Of a DNA stretch of 64,000 bases, positions 7,663-16,993 are shown one piece after another. The translations under genes and the position numbers were made by a program. The stretch's first letter is position 1; every line of letters begins with the position of its first letter. A model generated the notes under the pieces. That model was not told where the DNA came from and searched no databases. It saw only the letters and a list, made by a program, of their open reading frames with translations. Source of the DNA: Ensifer sp. MPMI2T (GTDB lineage Bacteria; Pseudomonadota; Alphaproteobacteria; Rhizobiales; Rhizobiaceae). Location of the stretch: positions 1-64,000 of the forward strand of contig NZ_SRXN01000035.1 in NCBI RefSeq assembly GCF_004827385.1, given 5' to 3'.

Positions 7663-10317
7663 TCAAGTGCTGATTGCCCATGGCACGCGATCACCGACGG
7701 CGGACAGGCTTTTCTCCGTCGCGCATTTCGCTGGCTGGCCGACCTGTGAAACTCCCGTCGGCAGCGCCTCCGTGCAGCCGATGCGTGTGTGGGCTTCGGG
7801 TCGTCTATGCTCGCCGTGGCTGGCGGTTGGCTTAACGCGCGAACGGTTCCGATCGGGAACAGAGCCTTGCGACGTCTGCTGGTCGTCTCGACCCCGCGGC
7901 CAGGCAAGCAAGGCCGGTGCGGCAAGATAGAGGATCGCGGCGATCGTCACGACGCCAGTGAAGCCGACATGCATTGCGAGCAGGGCGGCGAGGATTGCGC
8001 TCAGCACCGAGGCACAGCCGTTGATGCCCCACGCCCATGGAAGAAACTCCTCAGAGCGGGCGCCGACGTGGCTAAGGCCGAGGGGGAAGGGCATGCCCAT
8101 GAAGACGGCGAGTGGCGCGATGAGGAGGAGGGCGATTGCGATCTTCGCAACATCCGGGAGTACCAGCAACCGTTCGAATATCGAGGGCAGGGTGATGAGG
8201 TAGGTGCCGGCCAGGAATGCGATCACCACGACGGCGAGGGTGATGCCGCGCACCGCCGATCCGCGTCCGACCGCCGCCATCCAGCGTGCTGCGACGGCGC
8301 TGCCGAGACCCGCGAAGGCGAGGAAACCCGCAAGCACGACAGCGACAGCGTAGAGCGGATGGCCGAGGAACAGCATGAAGCGCTGAATGAAGGCGATCTC
8401 GATGAAGAGGAAGGCGAGACCCAAGGCAAGGAAATAGAGCCCGAAGCGCAGCCGGGGCACGGCGCTCCCGATTGCGCGCCGGCGAAGCCAGAGCGGCAGC
8501 AGGATCAGGACGGCACTCAGGATCGCGGCCTGGACGAGCGTCGCCACCAGGATCAGGTAGCCCCAGTCGAGCATCGCTGCCCCGCCTTGGGTTCTGAGCG
8601 CCAGGAGTTCGGGCAGGGCGCGCCAACGGAAAAAGTCGAAGAAATAGGGCCGATTGTCCGTCGCCGGCGCAATATCGAACTTGTAGCGCTCGGTGAAGTC
8701 GGCTCGCTCTGGGCCGAGGAGGGCGAGGGCTCCCTCGTAGAGATATTCCTGGTCGAGCTGATTGTAGCGGTTCACGTCGCTCGCGGAGATCCCCGGCATC
8801 CAGGAGATGTCAAAGAAATTCTCGCCCGCGAAGCCGCGGATGGCAGCGACGTCCTCGCCAGTGAACGGCGACTTGGCGACGATGAGGGTTGCGGTATTCC
8901 AGCTCCGGATCAGCGCCAGGTGCCGGCCGGGCTCAGACACGCCATCCGCTTCAAGCGCTGCGGTAGCCGTGGCGAACAGCTTGAGGACATCGCGCGGCGG
9001 CATCCGCAGCCATCGCGTGATGGCGACGACGCCATCCGGTCTCAGTATCGCCAGGTAATCCCGCAGTGCTTCCACGGTGTAGGTGTAGTTCTCGTGCATG
9101 CTCTGCACGCCGGCCGCGGCGGCGCTGAAGGAGTCGAGGAGCGGCATCTGGATGAGATCGTAACGCTCGCCAGTGGTCGCAGCGAAGGCGCGCGCCTCGG
9201 CCAGATGCAGACGAACGTTCGTTCGGTTGAAGATGCCGCCGACGAAGTTCGCGAAGCGATTGCGAGCGAGGTCGATCATCTGCGGGTTGACCTCTACGGC
9301 GTCCACGATATCGGCTCCGGCGCGGAGGGCCAGCAGCACCTGCTCGCCGCCACCGGCACCGAGGACCAGAATTCGTGGCCGCGCCAGCAGCCGGTACGGG
9401 AGCGCCGCCGTTGTCCGGTCGAGATAGGCAACCGTCGCCGGATCGCCGCCATAGGCGGTCATCGCCGTAATGCTGTCGCCATCGCTGAAGACGGCGAGTT
9501 GCGCGGGCGGCTCTTGCACGTTGGCGAGACTGAGGCCCGGCGCGTACCGGAAAGGCACGGTCGGGCTCTCGACGACCGTCAGTAGTCCGAGCGGGCTCGA
9601 TCGCTCCTCGACCATCCGCGCGTCAGGGACTTCGAGAGCTATGCGGAGGCCCTTGTACTCGGACATGTGCGGGCCGACGGCCGTCAAGGCCGGCGGCAGC
9701 CACACCGCGATGACCGCGGCTGCAAGCCCGAGGCTGCCCGCGGCGAACCACCGATGGCGCGCCATGCCCGTTGCGGCGAGGGCAGCCGCCGCAAATCCCA
9801 GCGCTGCGACGAAGCGCAGTGCCGTGGAGGGAAAGATCAGGAACAGCAGTCCGACGATGCCGAGCGCACCGATCCCGGCGCCGATGAGGTCGAAGGCATA
9901 GATGCGCCCTATCTCACCAGGATGGCGGCTGAAGGCAAGGCCGATACAGGTTGCCCCAAAAAAGAACGGCAGGCTCAGGAGAGCATAGCTGGCGGCGAGC
10001 CAACCGAGCTGGGCTGGATTCCAGACGATCTCGAGCGCGTTGAACGGCAGGCGTTCGGCACCGGCGAAGCTTGCAACCGCCGTAATGCCGAACAGCGCGG
10101 CCGAGGCTGCGAAGGCGGCCGGGTACCGTTTCAGCAGGGGGCGACGGGCGAGGGCAACGAATGTACCGCTCGCGCCGAAGCCGAGCAGCGCGATGCTTAT
10201 GATCATATAGGCAAATTGATGCCACTGAACGATCGAAAAGAGCCGCATCAGCAGCACTTCGTGGGCGAGGGTTGCCGCCGATATGAGACCAACCGGCAGC
10301 AGGCGGCCCGCTTTCAT
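7663..10317 (-). CDS. Large membrane protein with spermidine-synthase-like methyltransferase-fold domain
   Basis: 884 residues. The N-terminal third is a multi-helix membrane domain (LISAATLAHEVLLMRLFSIV onward). A soluble SAM-binding/spermidine-synthase-like domain is centred near residue 320 (RILVLGAGGGEQVLLALR, then VDAVEVNPQMIDLAR). A second block of six or so membrane helices runs from about residue 580 to 820, ending in a polar tail. This architecture is known in proteobacteria as a fused spermidine synthase, but its substrate is not established. The ATG overlaps the stop of the exported isoaspartyl methyltransferase gene by four bases (ATGA), so translation is coupled. The frame stays open to 11160, but that part is the other frame of the upstream gene. 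Confidence 0.85.
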   Translation of the reverse strand: MKAGRLLPVGLISAATLAHEVLLMRLFSIVQWHQFAYMIISIALLGFGASGTFVALARRPLLKRYPAAFAASAALFGITAVASFAGAERLPFNALEIVWNPAQLGWLAASYALLSLPFFFGATCIGLAFSRHPGEIGRIYAFDLIGAGIGALGIVGLLFLIFPSTALRFVAALGFAAAALAATGMARHRWFAAGSLGLAAAVIAVWLPPALTAVGPHMSEYKGLRIALEVPDARMVEERSSPLGLLTVVESPTVPFRYAPGLSLANVQEPPAQLAVFSDGDSITAMTAYGGDPATVAYLDRTTAALPYRLLARPRILVLGAGGGEQVLLALRAGADIVDAVEVNPQMIDLARNRFANFVGGIFNRTNVRLHLAEARAFAATTGERYDLIQMPLLDSFSAAAAGVQSMHENYTYTVEALRDYLAILRPDGVVAITRWLRMPPRDVLKLFATATAALEADGVSEPGRHLALIRSWNTATLIVAKSPFTGEDVAAIRGFAGENFFDISWMPGISASDVNRYNQLDQEYLYEGALALLGPERADFTERYKFDIAPATDNRPYFFDFFRWRALPELLALRTQGGAAMLDWGYLILVATLVQAAILSAVLILLPLWLRRRAIGSAVPRLRFGLYFLALGLAFLFIEIAFIQRFMLFLGHPLYAVAVVLAGFLAFAGLGSAVAARWMAAVGRGSAVRGITLAVVVIAFLAGTYLITLPSIFERLLVLPDVAKIAIALLLIAPLAVFMGMPFPLGLSHVGARSEEFLPWAWGINGCASVLSAILAALLAMHVGFTGVVTIAAILYLAAPALLAWPRGRDDQQTSQGSVPDRNRSRVKPTASHGEHRRPEAHTRIGCTEALPTGVSQVGQPAKCATEKSLSAVGDRVPWAIST

Positions 10318-11060
10318 CTGCCGCCCCTGAGCGGCACAAAGCCCACCGGCAGCAACTGCCGGGTCGTGATGCTTCCATCCTGTCGCTTCTCGACCAGCAT
10401 GAGAAACTGGGTCGCGAAGGGAGCTCCCACGGGGACGACCATCCGGCCGCCTTTGGCGAGCTGCTCGACCAGCGGCGGCGGGATGTGACTGGCAGCGGCA
10501 GTCACCACGATACCGTCGAAAGGCGCGTGCTCGGGCCAACCATAGTAACCGTCGCCCACCTTCACCTCGACATTGCCGTAGCGGAGCTCCGCAAGCCGGG
10601 CGGCAGCCCTTTTGCCTAGTTCCGGTATGATCTCGATCGAGTAAACCTTCCCTGCGCGCGGCGACAGGACGGCTGCCTGATAACCCGAGCCAGTGCCGAC
10701 CTCGAGGACAACGTCGCCAGGCCCGACATTGATCAGGTCGGTCATCAGCGCGACGATGAAGGGTTGCGAGATGGTCTGACCGTAACCGATCGGCAGCGGC
10801 CGATCTCGATAGGCCGCACCGCGCAGCTCCTCGGGCACAAACAAGTGGCGCGGCACCTTCGCCATCGTCTCCAGCACCGCCGGATCGATGCCTTGGCCCT
10901 CGACCGCTGAGGGCGCTGAGCGGGCGTGCGATTTGATCGTTTCGATCATCGCTGCACGCTCGCCGGCGCGATCCTGAGCGGGCGCGGATGTCGAAACCAC
11001 GGCGGCAGCGCTCGCCAGAACCGCGGCCAACAACGCTTGGCACTGGGCTAGAGGACGCAT
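10314..11060 (-). CDS. pcm: Exported protein-L-isoaspartate O-methyltransferase
   Basis: 248 residues. Residues 1-29 are a Sec-type signal peptide (hydrophobic AALLAAVLASAAAVVS, ending SAPAQ), which is unusual for this normally cytoplasmic repair enzyme. The catalytic part shows PRHLFVPEE, AYRDRPLPIGYGQTISQP, the SAM-binding VVLEVGTGSGYQAAVL and YSIEIIPELG, typical of PCMT, which methylates isoaspartyl residues in damaged proteins using SAM. The start at 11060 is favoured by GGGAGAG six bases upstream; another ATG at 11081 is less well placed. It forms a coupled two-gene operon with the large membrane protein. Confidence 0.87.
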   Translation of the reverse strand: MRPLAQCQALLAAVLASAAAVVSTSAPAQDRAGERAAMIETIKSHARSAPSAVEGQGIDPAVLETMAKVPRHLFVPEELRGAAYRDRPLPIGYGQTISQPFIVALMTDLINVGPGDVVLEVGTGSGYQAAVLSPRAGKVYSIEIIPELGKRAAARLAELRYGNVEVKVGDGYYGWPEHAPFDGIVVTAAASHIPPPLVEQLAKGGRMVVPVGAPFATQFLMLVEKRQDGSITTRQLLPVGFVPLRGGR

Positions 11061-11553
11061 GAACTCTCTCCCGGCTATCACGCAAGAGTATAGGGCGGCG
11101 GCGGCAATTTTGAATAAACCTCGCCCGGTTCTGCTGAGCAGAGTTGGGGAGGGGCATCAAAAGTCAGAAAACCGCCCGTTGCGCACTCTGACGTGCAATG
11201 TCTCCCTCGGGCCGGAGCGGTCATCGGCGTTCGTCTTGGATGCGCAAGAAGCGGAAGTTATCCCAAAAACGGCCGTGTCCGCCCTGACCCGAGGCGGACG
11301 TTCCATATTTGAGGTTCCAAGGCCGGCTTTCGAACCAGAAGCCGCCATTTCAGGGGACATCAACGGCCTTGATTCGATGCCGCCGTCGCGCGGTACGATG
11401 ACGATTACGCAATCTTTTGAGCACGTAGCGAATATCCGCCTGTGCCGACAGTCTCGTCTGGCTGCGAAAGGAGGATTTATTAGCTGTCCGTGAAATGTGC
11501 GGCAAAGTCATGTACAGTATTCGGCGGGGAATTCAGTTTGGGGGACTAAGACA
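11061..11553. other. Gene-free stretch
   Basis: About 490 bases between divergent genes. A 144-codon open frame on the plus strand shows no recognisable motif or good start and I do not support it as a gene. No repeat is evident. It should hold the two divergent promoters. Confidence 0.5.
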
Positions 11554-13419
11554 ATGGAGCGCAGGCTATCTGCAATCTTGGCCGCCGACGTGGTCGGGTA
11601 CTCCGCACTCATGGAGCAAGACGAAGCTGCGACCTTTGAACGCCTTCGAATGCGACGCACTGAGCTGTTTGAACCAGAGATTGCGAGGCATCACGGGCGG
11701 GTCTTCAAACTCATGGGCGATGGGCTCCTCGCGGAGTTTGGGAGCGTCGTCGACGCTGTCGAATGTGCCGTGTCTCTCCAGCGCGGAATGGGAGAGCGCA
11801 ATGCTGCCGTTCCCGAGGAGGAAAGATTTGACGTCCGGATCGGCATCAATATCGGCGAAGTAATCGTTGAGGGCGAGGACCGGTACGGCGAAGGCGTGAA
11901 CGTCGCCGCAAGGCTCGAGCAGCTCGCTCGTCCGGGCGGCATCTGTGTTTCAGGCAAGGTGGCGAAGGAGGTCGAGAAAAAGCTCGCGTTTGGCTTTGAC
12001 TCCGCGGGCCGGCAGAAGGTCAAGAACATCGAAGAGCCTGTCGACGTCTACCACGTGCGCCTCGACGCCCCGCCACGCCGACGCATTCTGCAAAAGCGCG
12101 GGAGCGGCCGACTGTGGTGGGCATTTGGAGTTCCAGCAGCCATCATGGCGGCCGTATTGGCCATAGGGGCGGGGCTATATTATCCACTATCGATGTCCTC
12201 TCCCGGAGGATCTGGTACGATCCCGTCTGTCGCCGTGCTGCCATTCAAGGATCTAAGTGCCGAGAAGAGTCTCGGGTACTTGGGGGACGGACTGGCGAAC
12301 GACGTCATCGCCATCCTCTCGCGCTTCTCCGACATTGCGGTCGTATCGCGAACCTCGTCTTTTGCTTATCAGGGCAAGGAAGGCGATATCCGCCGGATCG
12401 GCAAGGAGCTCGGCGTTGGCTATGTCGTCGAGGGTAGTGTGCGCAAGGAAGGCAATAGGGTGCGCATTGTTGCCCAATTGATCAACGCCAACACGGGGGA
12501 CCATGTCTGGGCAGACCGCTTCGACAAGGCCGGAACCGACCCCTGGGCGCTTCAGGATGAGTTAACCGGGAAGATCGTGGGGGCGATGACGGGTGAATTC
12601 GGGGCCATTCGCAAAGCCGATTACAGTCAGGCTTGGGGGAAGGACAGCACCAACCTAGCTGAATACGACTACTACCTGCGCGCGGAAAGCCAGTTGAATC
12701 TCTACACGAAGGAAGGCATCGAGCGATCGGGTGAAATCTCTCGACAAGGGCTGCAGGTGTTCCCCGGTTCCCCCCTTTTAACCGCGGAGTTAGGGTGGTC
12801 TCACTGGCTAAAGGTTGCGCTGCTTTACAGTTCGGACCCGCAGGCTGATCTTCAGGAGGCGGACCGTCTGGTCAAGCAGGTGCTGTCAGACAAGAACCTA
12901 AGCCCTCAGGTGGCGCGACTGGCGCACTGGCTTCATGCATGGCTTCTGACTATCAACGGAGACCATGATGGGGCTATTGCCGAAATGAACAAGGCGCTCG
13001 CGGCAGCACCATACAATGCCTTCACCCTCACGGACGCGGGAAACATTTTCCTGTCGGCCGGTCAGCCGGAAAAGGCGCTGGAACTTACCGACGCCGCGGC
13101 CGCGCGCGACCCCGGATTGTCCTGGTTCTTTAACTACGTGCGAGGTGCCACCTTTGTCGTGCTTGGTAAGAACGAAGATGCAGTTGAGGTGCTGAAGGCT
13201 GCGGAGTTCGCCGATGCACCATTACTACTAGCCATTGCTTACATGCGACTTGGACGCGATGCAGAGGCCCGAGCTGCCGTCGCGAAAATGCTGAAGGCAG
13301 CTCCAACTGCGACGGTCCAGTCGTGGCGTCGGGCCTGGAACTTCCGCGATCCTTCCATTCTCGACAAGGCCGCCGCTGATCTTGCGCGTGCCGGCCTTCC
13401 GAGCGGCTCTCTGCAATAA
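11554..13419 (+). CDS. Class III nucleotide cyclase, transmembrane, with TolB-like and TPR domains
   Basis: 621 residues. The cyclase domain spans about 1-170: ILAADVVGYS and LMGDGLLAEFG supply the two metal Asp, and GVNVAARLEQL the transition-state Asn/Arg. A single membrane segment near 205-225 (WAFGVPAAIMAAVLAIGAGL) is followed by a TolB/FlgO-like domain (PSVAVLPFKDLSAEKSLGYLGDGL to WADRFDK) and TPR repeats. The topology suggests a cytoplasmic cyclase controlled by a domain on the other side of the membrane. GGGGGAC precedes the ATG. It stands alone between divergent and unrelated neighbours. Confidence 0.87.
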   Translation: MERRLSAILAADVVGYSALMEQDEAATFERLRMRRTELFEPEIARHHGRVFKLMGDGLLAEFGSVVDAVECAVSLQRGMGERNAAVPEEERFDVRIGINIGEVIVEGEDRYGEGVNVAARLEQLARPGGICVSGKVAKEVEKKLAFGFDSAGRQKVKNIEEPVDVYHVRLDAPPRRRILQKRGSGRLWWAFGVPAAIMAAVLAIGAGLYYPLSMSSPGGSGTIPSVAVLPFKDLSAEKSLGYLGDGLANDVIAILSRFSDIAVVSRTSSFAYQGKEGDIRRIGKELGVGYVVEGSVRKEGNRVRIVAQLINANTGDHVWADRFDKAGTDPWALQDELTGKIVGAMTGEFGAIRKADYSQAWGKDSTNLAEYDYYLRAESQLNLYTKEGIERSGEISRQGLQVFPGSPLLTAELGWSHWLKVALLYSSDPQADLQEADRLVKQVLSDKNLSPQVARLAHWLHAWLLTINGDHDGAIAEMNKALAAAPYNAFTLTDAGNIFLSAGQPEKALELTDAAAARDPGLSWFFNYVRGATFVVLGKNEDAVEVLKAAEFADAPLLLAIAYMRLGRDAEARAAVAKMLKAAPTATVQSWRRAWNFRDPSILDKAAADLARAGLPSGSLQ

Positions 13420-13765
13420 CGAGCATTCTAGGGGCTAAGTCGGTGATCGAAGATACCAGTCGGAAAATTAGGGTGTAATGTCCGTTTGTTGCGGCAGCGG
13501 CAGCCTTTAGGCACCGTGGCAACGAATTTCCGCTCCCCACCCGTTGCGGCCGTCCAGGTTGCCCGACGGCGCAAGCTGACCCCAATGCGGTCATTCTGGA
13601 TATCGCCCGATGCACGCTACCGCTCGGCCGCTGGCGCGGGTATTATCTGTCGACGGCCATGCACGTGCATGCCCACCTCCATCGCAAGGAAGGCGATCCA
13701 TCGAACGCAGAGTATTGGTGCCGCCGCTGTGGCGCCGCGCCGTCAATCTTAACGCTTGATGAGGA
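13420..13765. other. Stretch with only a gene remnant
   Basis: About 345 bases. The only coding-like signal is the remnant described at 13563-13778. I see no repeat or terminator here. Confidence 0.45.
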
Positions 13766-13778
13766 ATGGGAAGCGTGG
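13563..13778 (+). pseudogene. Possible remnant of a small conserved rhizobial hypothetical protein
   Basis: One frame reads a continuous peptide containing HAHLHRKEGDPSNAEYWCRR and, after a short gap, LDEEWEAW. This resembles a small uncharacterised rhizobial family with an HxHLHRxEGDxxNAxYWYRR core and a SLDEEWE ending. The frame has no ribosome site, the second Tyr of the core is replaced by Cys, and it runs directly into the start of the following GAF gene. I read it as a truncated relic; family recognition is from memory and not checked. Confidence 0.35.
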
Positions 13779-14254
13779 TCGCAGTCGACGACAAAGCTGC
13801 TCTCTACCGGGATCTGGCGCAGCAGCTCGGCGGCCTCATCAGCGGCGAGCGCGACGCAATTGCGAATGCTGCCAATACCGCGGCGCTCTTATTCGCGAGC
13901 CTCCCCGATTTGAACTGGGCCGGCTTTTACTTCTTGCGATCGCCCGAAGAGCTGGTCCTGGGACCGTTCCAGGGCAAGCCGGCCTGTGTGCGCATCGCTG
14001 TGGGTCGCGGCGTCTGCGGGACAGCGGTCGAACGCGGACAGTCCGTGCTGGTCGAGGACGTGCACGCCTTTGCCGATCACATCGCCTGTGATGCGGCCTC
14101 GCGCTCGGAGCTTGTGGTGCCATTGATCCGGGATCGTCGAATTCTTGGTGTCATCGACCTCGACAGCCCACTGCTCGCGCGCTTCGATCTCGACGATCAG
14201 CGCGGCATCGAAGCAATCGCAGCAATTTACGTGAAAGCCAGCGCTGACCTTTAG
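13766..14254 (+). CDS. GAF-domain free methionine-(R)-sulfoxide reductase
   Basis: 162 residues forming a single GAF domain. The three Cys used by this family are all present: ACVRIA, GVCGTAVERGQ and HIACDAASRSELVVPL. The DLNWAGFY segment and the ending ILGVIDLDSP are also typical. Family members (E. coli YebR/MsrC) reduce free methionine-(R)-sulfoxide with thioredoxin, in the cytoplasm. The ATG at 13766 overlaps its own GAGGA, so a GTG at 13778, just before AVDDKAALY, is an equally good start. Confidence 0.88.
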   Translation: MGSVVAVDDKAALYRDLAQQLGGLISGERDAIANAANTAALLFASLPDLNWAGFYFLRSPEELVLGPFQGKPACVRIAVGRGVCGTAVERGQSVLVEDVHAFADHIACDAASRSELVVPLIRDRRILGVIDLDSPLLARFDLDDQRGIEAIAAIYVKASADL

Positions 14255-14309
14255 GCAGCGCGCGGTTACCTACTGCTAGCCGATGCAACGCCAACTACGG
14301 GAGGCCGCC

Positions 14310-15328
14310 ATGCCGCGCATGCGCGCTGTTCAAGTGAAAAATGCCAACGGACCATTCGAACTGGTCGAACGCGATGTCCCGACCCCGGGTGCGGGCCAGG
14401 TCCTGATCAAGGTCCAGGCGTGCGGGGTATGTCACAGCGATGCCTTCACGAAATTGGGGCATTCCCGGGCATTAACTATCCGCGCGTGCCGGGCCACGAA
14501 GTTGTCGGAGTCATCGACAAGGTCGGCGAGCGTGTGACCAACTGGGAGCCGGGGCAACGGGTCGGGGTTGGCTGGCACGGGGGCCACTGTGGCCATTGTC
14601 CGTCCTGTCGCCGTGGCGATTTCATTACATGTTCGAACGGGCAAATTCCCGGCATCAGCTATGATGGCGGTTATGCCGATTACATGATCGCGCCCTTCGA
14701 AGCCCTGGCTGCGATCCCAGATGATCTGCAGGCGGCCGAGGCCGCGCCGCTCCTGTGCGCTGGAATCACGACCTACAATGCCTTGCGGAACAGCGGGATT
14801 CGTGCGGGCGATACTGTCGCTGTGCTTGGCATTGGCGGTCTCGGTCATCTCGGTGTTCAGTTCGCCGCCAAGATGGGCTGTCGCACGGTTGCCATCGCGC
14901 GGGGCGCCGATAAGCGGCCGCTGGCGCTCGAGCTTGGCGCTCATCACTATTTCGATAGCACCACCCAGGATGTCGCCGCCGAACTGAACAAGCTGGGTGG
15001 AGCTCGCGTGATCCTGTCCACCGTCACCAGTTCGCAGGCGATGAGCGCGGTGCTCGGCGGACTGGCCGTTGATGGCAAGATGATCGTCGTTGGCGCTTCA
15101 CCCGATCCCATCGAAGTCTCGCCATTGCTGCTAATCGGCGGCCGCCGGGTCATCCAGGGATGGCCCTCTGGAACCTCGGCTGATTCCGAAGACACTTTGG
15201 CTTTCAGCGCCCTCGCCAACATTCGGCCTATGATCGAAACGATGCCGCTCGAGCGGGCAGCCGAAGCCTATGAGCGGATGATGAGCGGCGCAGCCCGGTT
15301 CCGGATGGTGATAACGACCGGGCAATAG
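14310..15328 (+). pseudogene. Zinc alcohol dehydrogenase with a one-base frameshift
   Basis: The first frame encodes MRAVQVKNANGPFELVERDV through ACGVCHSDAFTKLG and then loses homology. The next frame resumes at AFPGINYPRVPGHEVVGVID and runs to 15328. Inserting one G in the GGGG run at 14456-14459 restores a full protein of about 340 residues. That protein has the catalytic-zinc Cys (CGVCHSD), GHE, the structural-zinc Cys cluster in GGHCGHCPSCRRGDFITC, and the Rossmann GIGGLGHLGVQ. The family oxidises alcohols with NAD(P). A GGGAGG site precedes the ATG at 14310. The lesion could be real or a homopolymer sequencing error. Confidence 0.85.
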
Positions 15329-15656
15329 TCCGGTTGTGACACATGTGAGGAAACTTCAGGCGACTTTGTAGCCGCGGGACTTCCCGCGCAAGGCCGCGAT
15401 GTTACCTGGGGAACTATTGGATGACGGGGCATCATCTATTCTCACCATCAACGCGCAGATCTCCTCCCGCTGCGCAAGTGATCGATCGGTTCCGCTCCTC
15501 CTCCCAAGAGGGCCGATCAAGAGACCCCGACGCCCCCTCCCGGCTCGGGGTCTTTTTCTTGTGGCGCGGCTTCTGTGGCATGGGGCGTCACCGTCCTTCT
15601 TCCTTCACCGCTTGCCTTCCCCTACAATCTCTCCCGGACAGGAGAGGAGTTCCGCC
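15329..15656. other. Gene-free stretch with a terminator
   Basis: About 330 bases with no supported gene. It contains the terminator-like hairpin at 15523-15557 and otherwise nothing I recognise. Confidence 0.55.
15523..15557 (+). terminator. Rho-independent terminator
   Basis: A stem of GACCCCGA (15523-15530) pairing with TCGGGGTC (15545-15552), followed at once by TTTTT. It lies about 200 bases after the alcohol dehydrogenase and 100 before the DUF6494 gene. Confidence 0.7.
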
Positions 15657-15848
15657 ATGAGTGAAGACGCCTTCAACATGTCGATCCGCAAATTCCTGAA
15701 GGAAGTCGGCGTCACGTCGCAGCGCAAGATCGAGGAGGCCGTGCGCGAAGGGCAGGTCGGCGGCAAGAAGTTGAAGGTCCGCATGACGCTGACGGCGGAA
15801 GGCACCGGCCTCAACCACGTCGTGGACGGCGAGATCGAACTTCCTTAG
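15657..15848 (+). CDS. DUF6494 family small protein
   Basis: A 63-residue protein (starts MSEDAFNMSIRKFLKEVGVT, with REGQVGGKKLKVRMTLT later) that matches the DUF6494 family of short conserved alphaproteobacterial proteins of unknown function. GAGAGGAG lies before the ATG. It has no signal peptide or Cys. It follows the terminator, so it has its own promoter. Confidence 0.8.
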   Translation: MSEDAFNMSIRKFLKEVGVTSQRKIEEAVREGQVGGKKLKVRMTLTAEGTGLNHVVDGEIELP

Positions 15849-15965
15849 GGCGGCGAGATCGGCCGAGAGCGATGAGCAGTTGGAACGCGGGCTTGCCGGG
15901 GTCGATGTGACCCGCTCGCCACGATGTTGCGAGTCTCAGGGAACGTCATTGCCCTTCGCCCTGGT

Positions 15966-16901
15966 TTACTCTGCATCGGCTTTCTTGATCCCGGCCAGGG
16001 CCTTGGCCGCAGCGACAACGGTGCGCCTCAGCCAGATGTGACGCAGTTCGTCCTGATGGCGCGCGTGCCAGAGCAGGCTCATGGTAAAGCTTCCAAGATC
16101 GAGCGGTGGGGGTAGCGCAACGAACCGACCGATCCCCGCCGCCGTCCGCGCCAGACTCGATGGCAGGGTCATGATTAGATCTGAGTGGGCGGCGATCTCC
16201 ACTGCTGCCAGGAAGCTTGGCACACGGACGTGCACCCGCCGCTTGCGGCCCATCGCGGCGAGCGCCATGTCGACGGGCGCCGGCCCTTCGCCGGTGACGC
16301 TCACCACGATATGTCCCAATTCCAAGTAGCGGTTCAGGGTGAGCTTCCTGCTTGCCGCGGGATGTCCAGTGCGCATCAGCGTGACGAAAGTGTCGTCATA
16401 GAGGCTGCGTCGGCGGATTCCTGCCGGCGCCGAGTCGATTACGCCGATCACCGCATCCACGGCATCGTTCTCCAGCGCTTCGATACCCCTGGGCCCCGGT
16501 GCCGCGATGTCGAGGTCGAGCTGCGGCGCCTCGATGGCGAGGCGGGCAAGCAGATGAGGCACCAGCGCGGCGGTCTCGAGGTCCAGCATCAGCAGCCGCA
16601 CGTTGCCGGTCGCGGTTGCCGGGTCGAAGGGGCTCGCCTCAAGCATGTCGCCGATTTGTGCGAGAGCTCTGCGTAGCCTTGGCCGAATGTCTTCGGCCCG
16701 CCTCGTGGCCATGTAGCCACTCCGCCCTTCTACCAGCAGGCCATCGCCGAACAGCTTGCGCAGGCGCGCCAGGGCCCGGCTCACGGCTGGCTGGCTCATG
16801 CCGAGGCGGCTGGCGGCGCGCGTAACACTCCTTTCCTCAAGGAGCGCCTCAAGCACCACGAGCAGATTCAGGTCAGTCCGACGTAAATTCACTTCACGCA
16901 T
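15966..16901 (-). CDS. LysR-family transcriptional regulator
   Basis: 311 residues with the N-terminal winged helix-turn-helix (RRTDLNLLVVLEALLEERSV, TRAASRLGMSQPAVSRALARL) and the LysR effector-binding region after about residue 90. It is divergent from the NmrA-like gene 16994-17869 with under 100 bases between starts, the usual arrangement for a LysR protein and its target. An in-frame ATG at 16919 would add six residues; neither start has a strong ribosome site. The effector cannot be told. Confidence 0.88.
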   Translation of the reverse strand: MREVNLRRTDLNLLVVLEALLEERSVTRAASRLGMSQPAVSRALARLRKLFGDGLLVEGRSGYMATRRAEDIRPRLRRALAQIGDMLEASPFDPATATGNVRLLMLDLETAALVPHLLARLAIEAPQLDLDIAAPGPRGIEALENDAVDAVIGVIDSAPAGIRRRSLYDDTFVTLMRTGHPAASRKLTLNRYLELGHIVVSVTGEGPAPVDMALAAMGRKRRVHVRVPSFLAAVEIAAHSDLIMTLPSSLARTAAGIGRFVALPPPLDLGSFTMSLLWHARHQDELRHIWLRRTVVAAAKALAGIKKADAE

Positions 16902-16993
16902 AACGACTATATAGCGCATGCATTGGACGCATGAAAAGCCGCGCGTTATTTCACCGGATCGAGACGTTCACGAACCTTCTGGAGGACAGGGCG

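Noticed and set aside
7789..9585. 598-codon open frame opposite the membrane protein gene
   Set aside because: Antisense shadow in GC-rich DNA; translation is Glu/Arg/Gly-rich without family features or a ribosome site.
10318..11160. Long upstream extension of the membrane spermidine-synthase-like frame
   Set aside because: It is the alternate frame of the exported isoaspartyl methyltransferase gene; the Arg-rich translation has no motif, and the ATG at 10317 with ATGA overlap is the natural start.
11059..11493. 144-codon open frame in the gap before the second cyclase gene
   Set aside because: No recognisable family, no good ribosome site, overlaps the upstream gene's start region.
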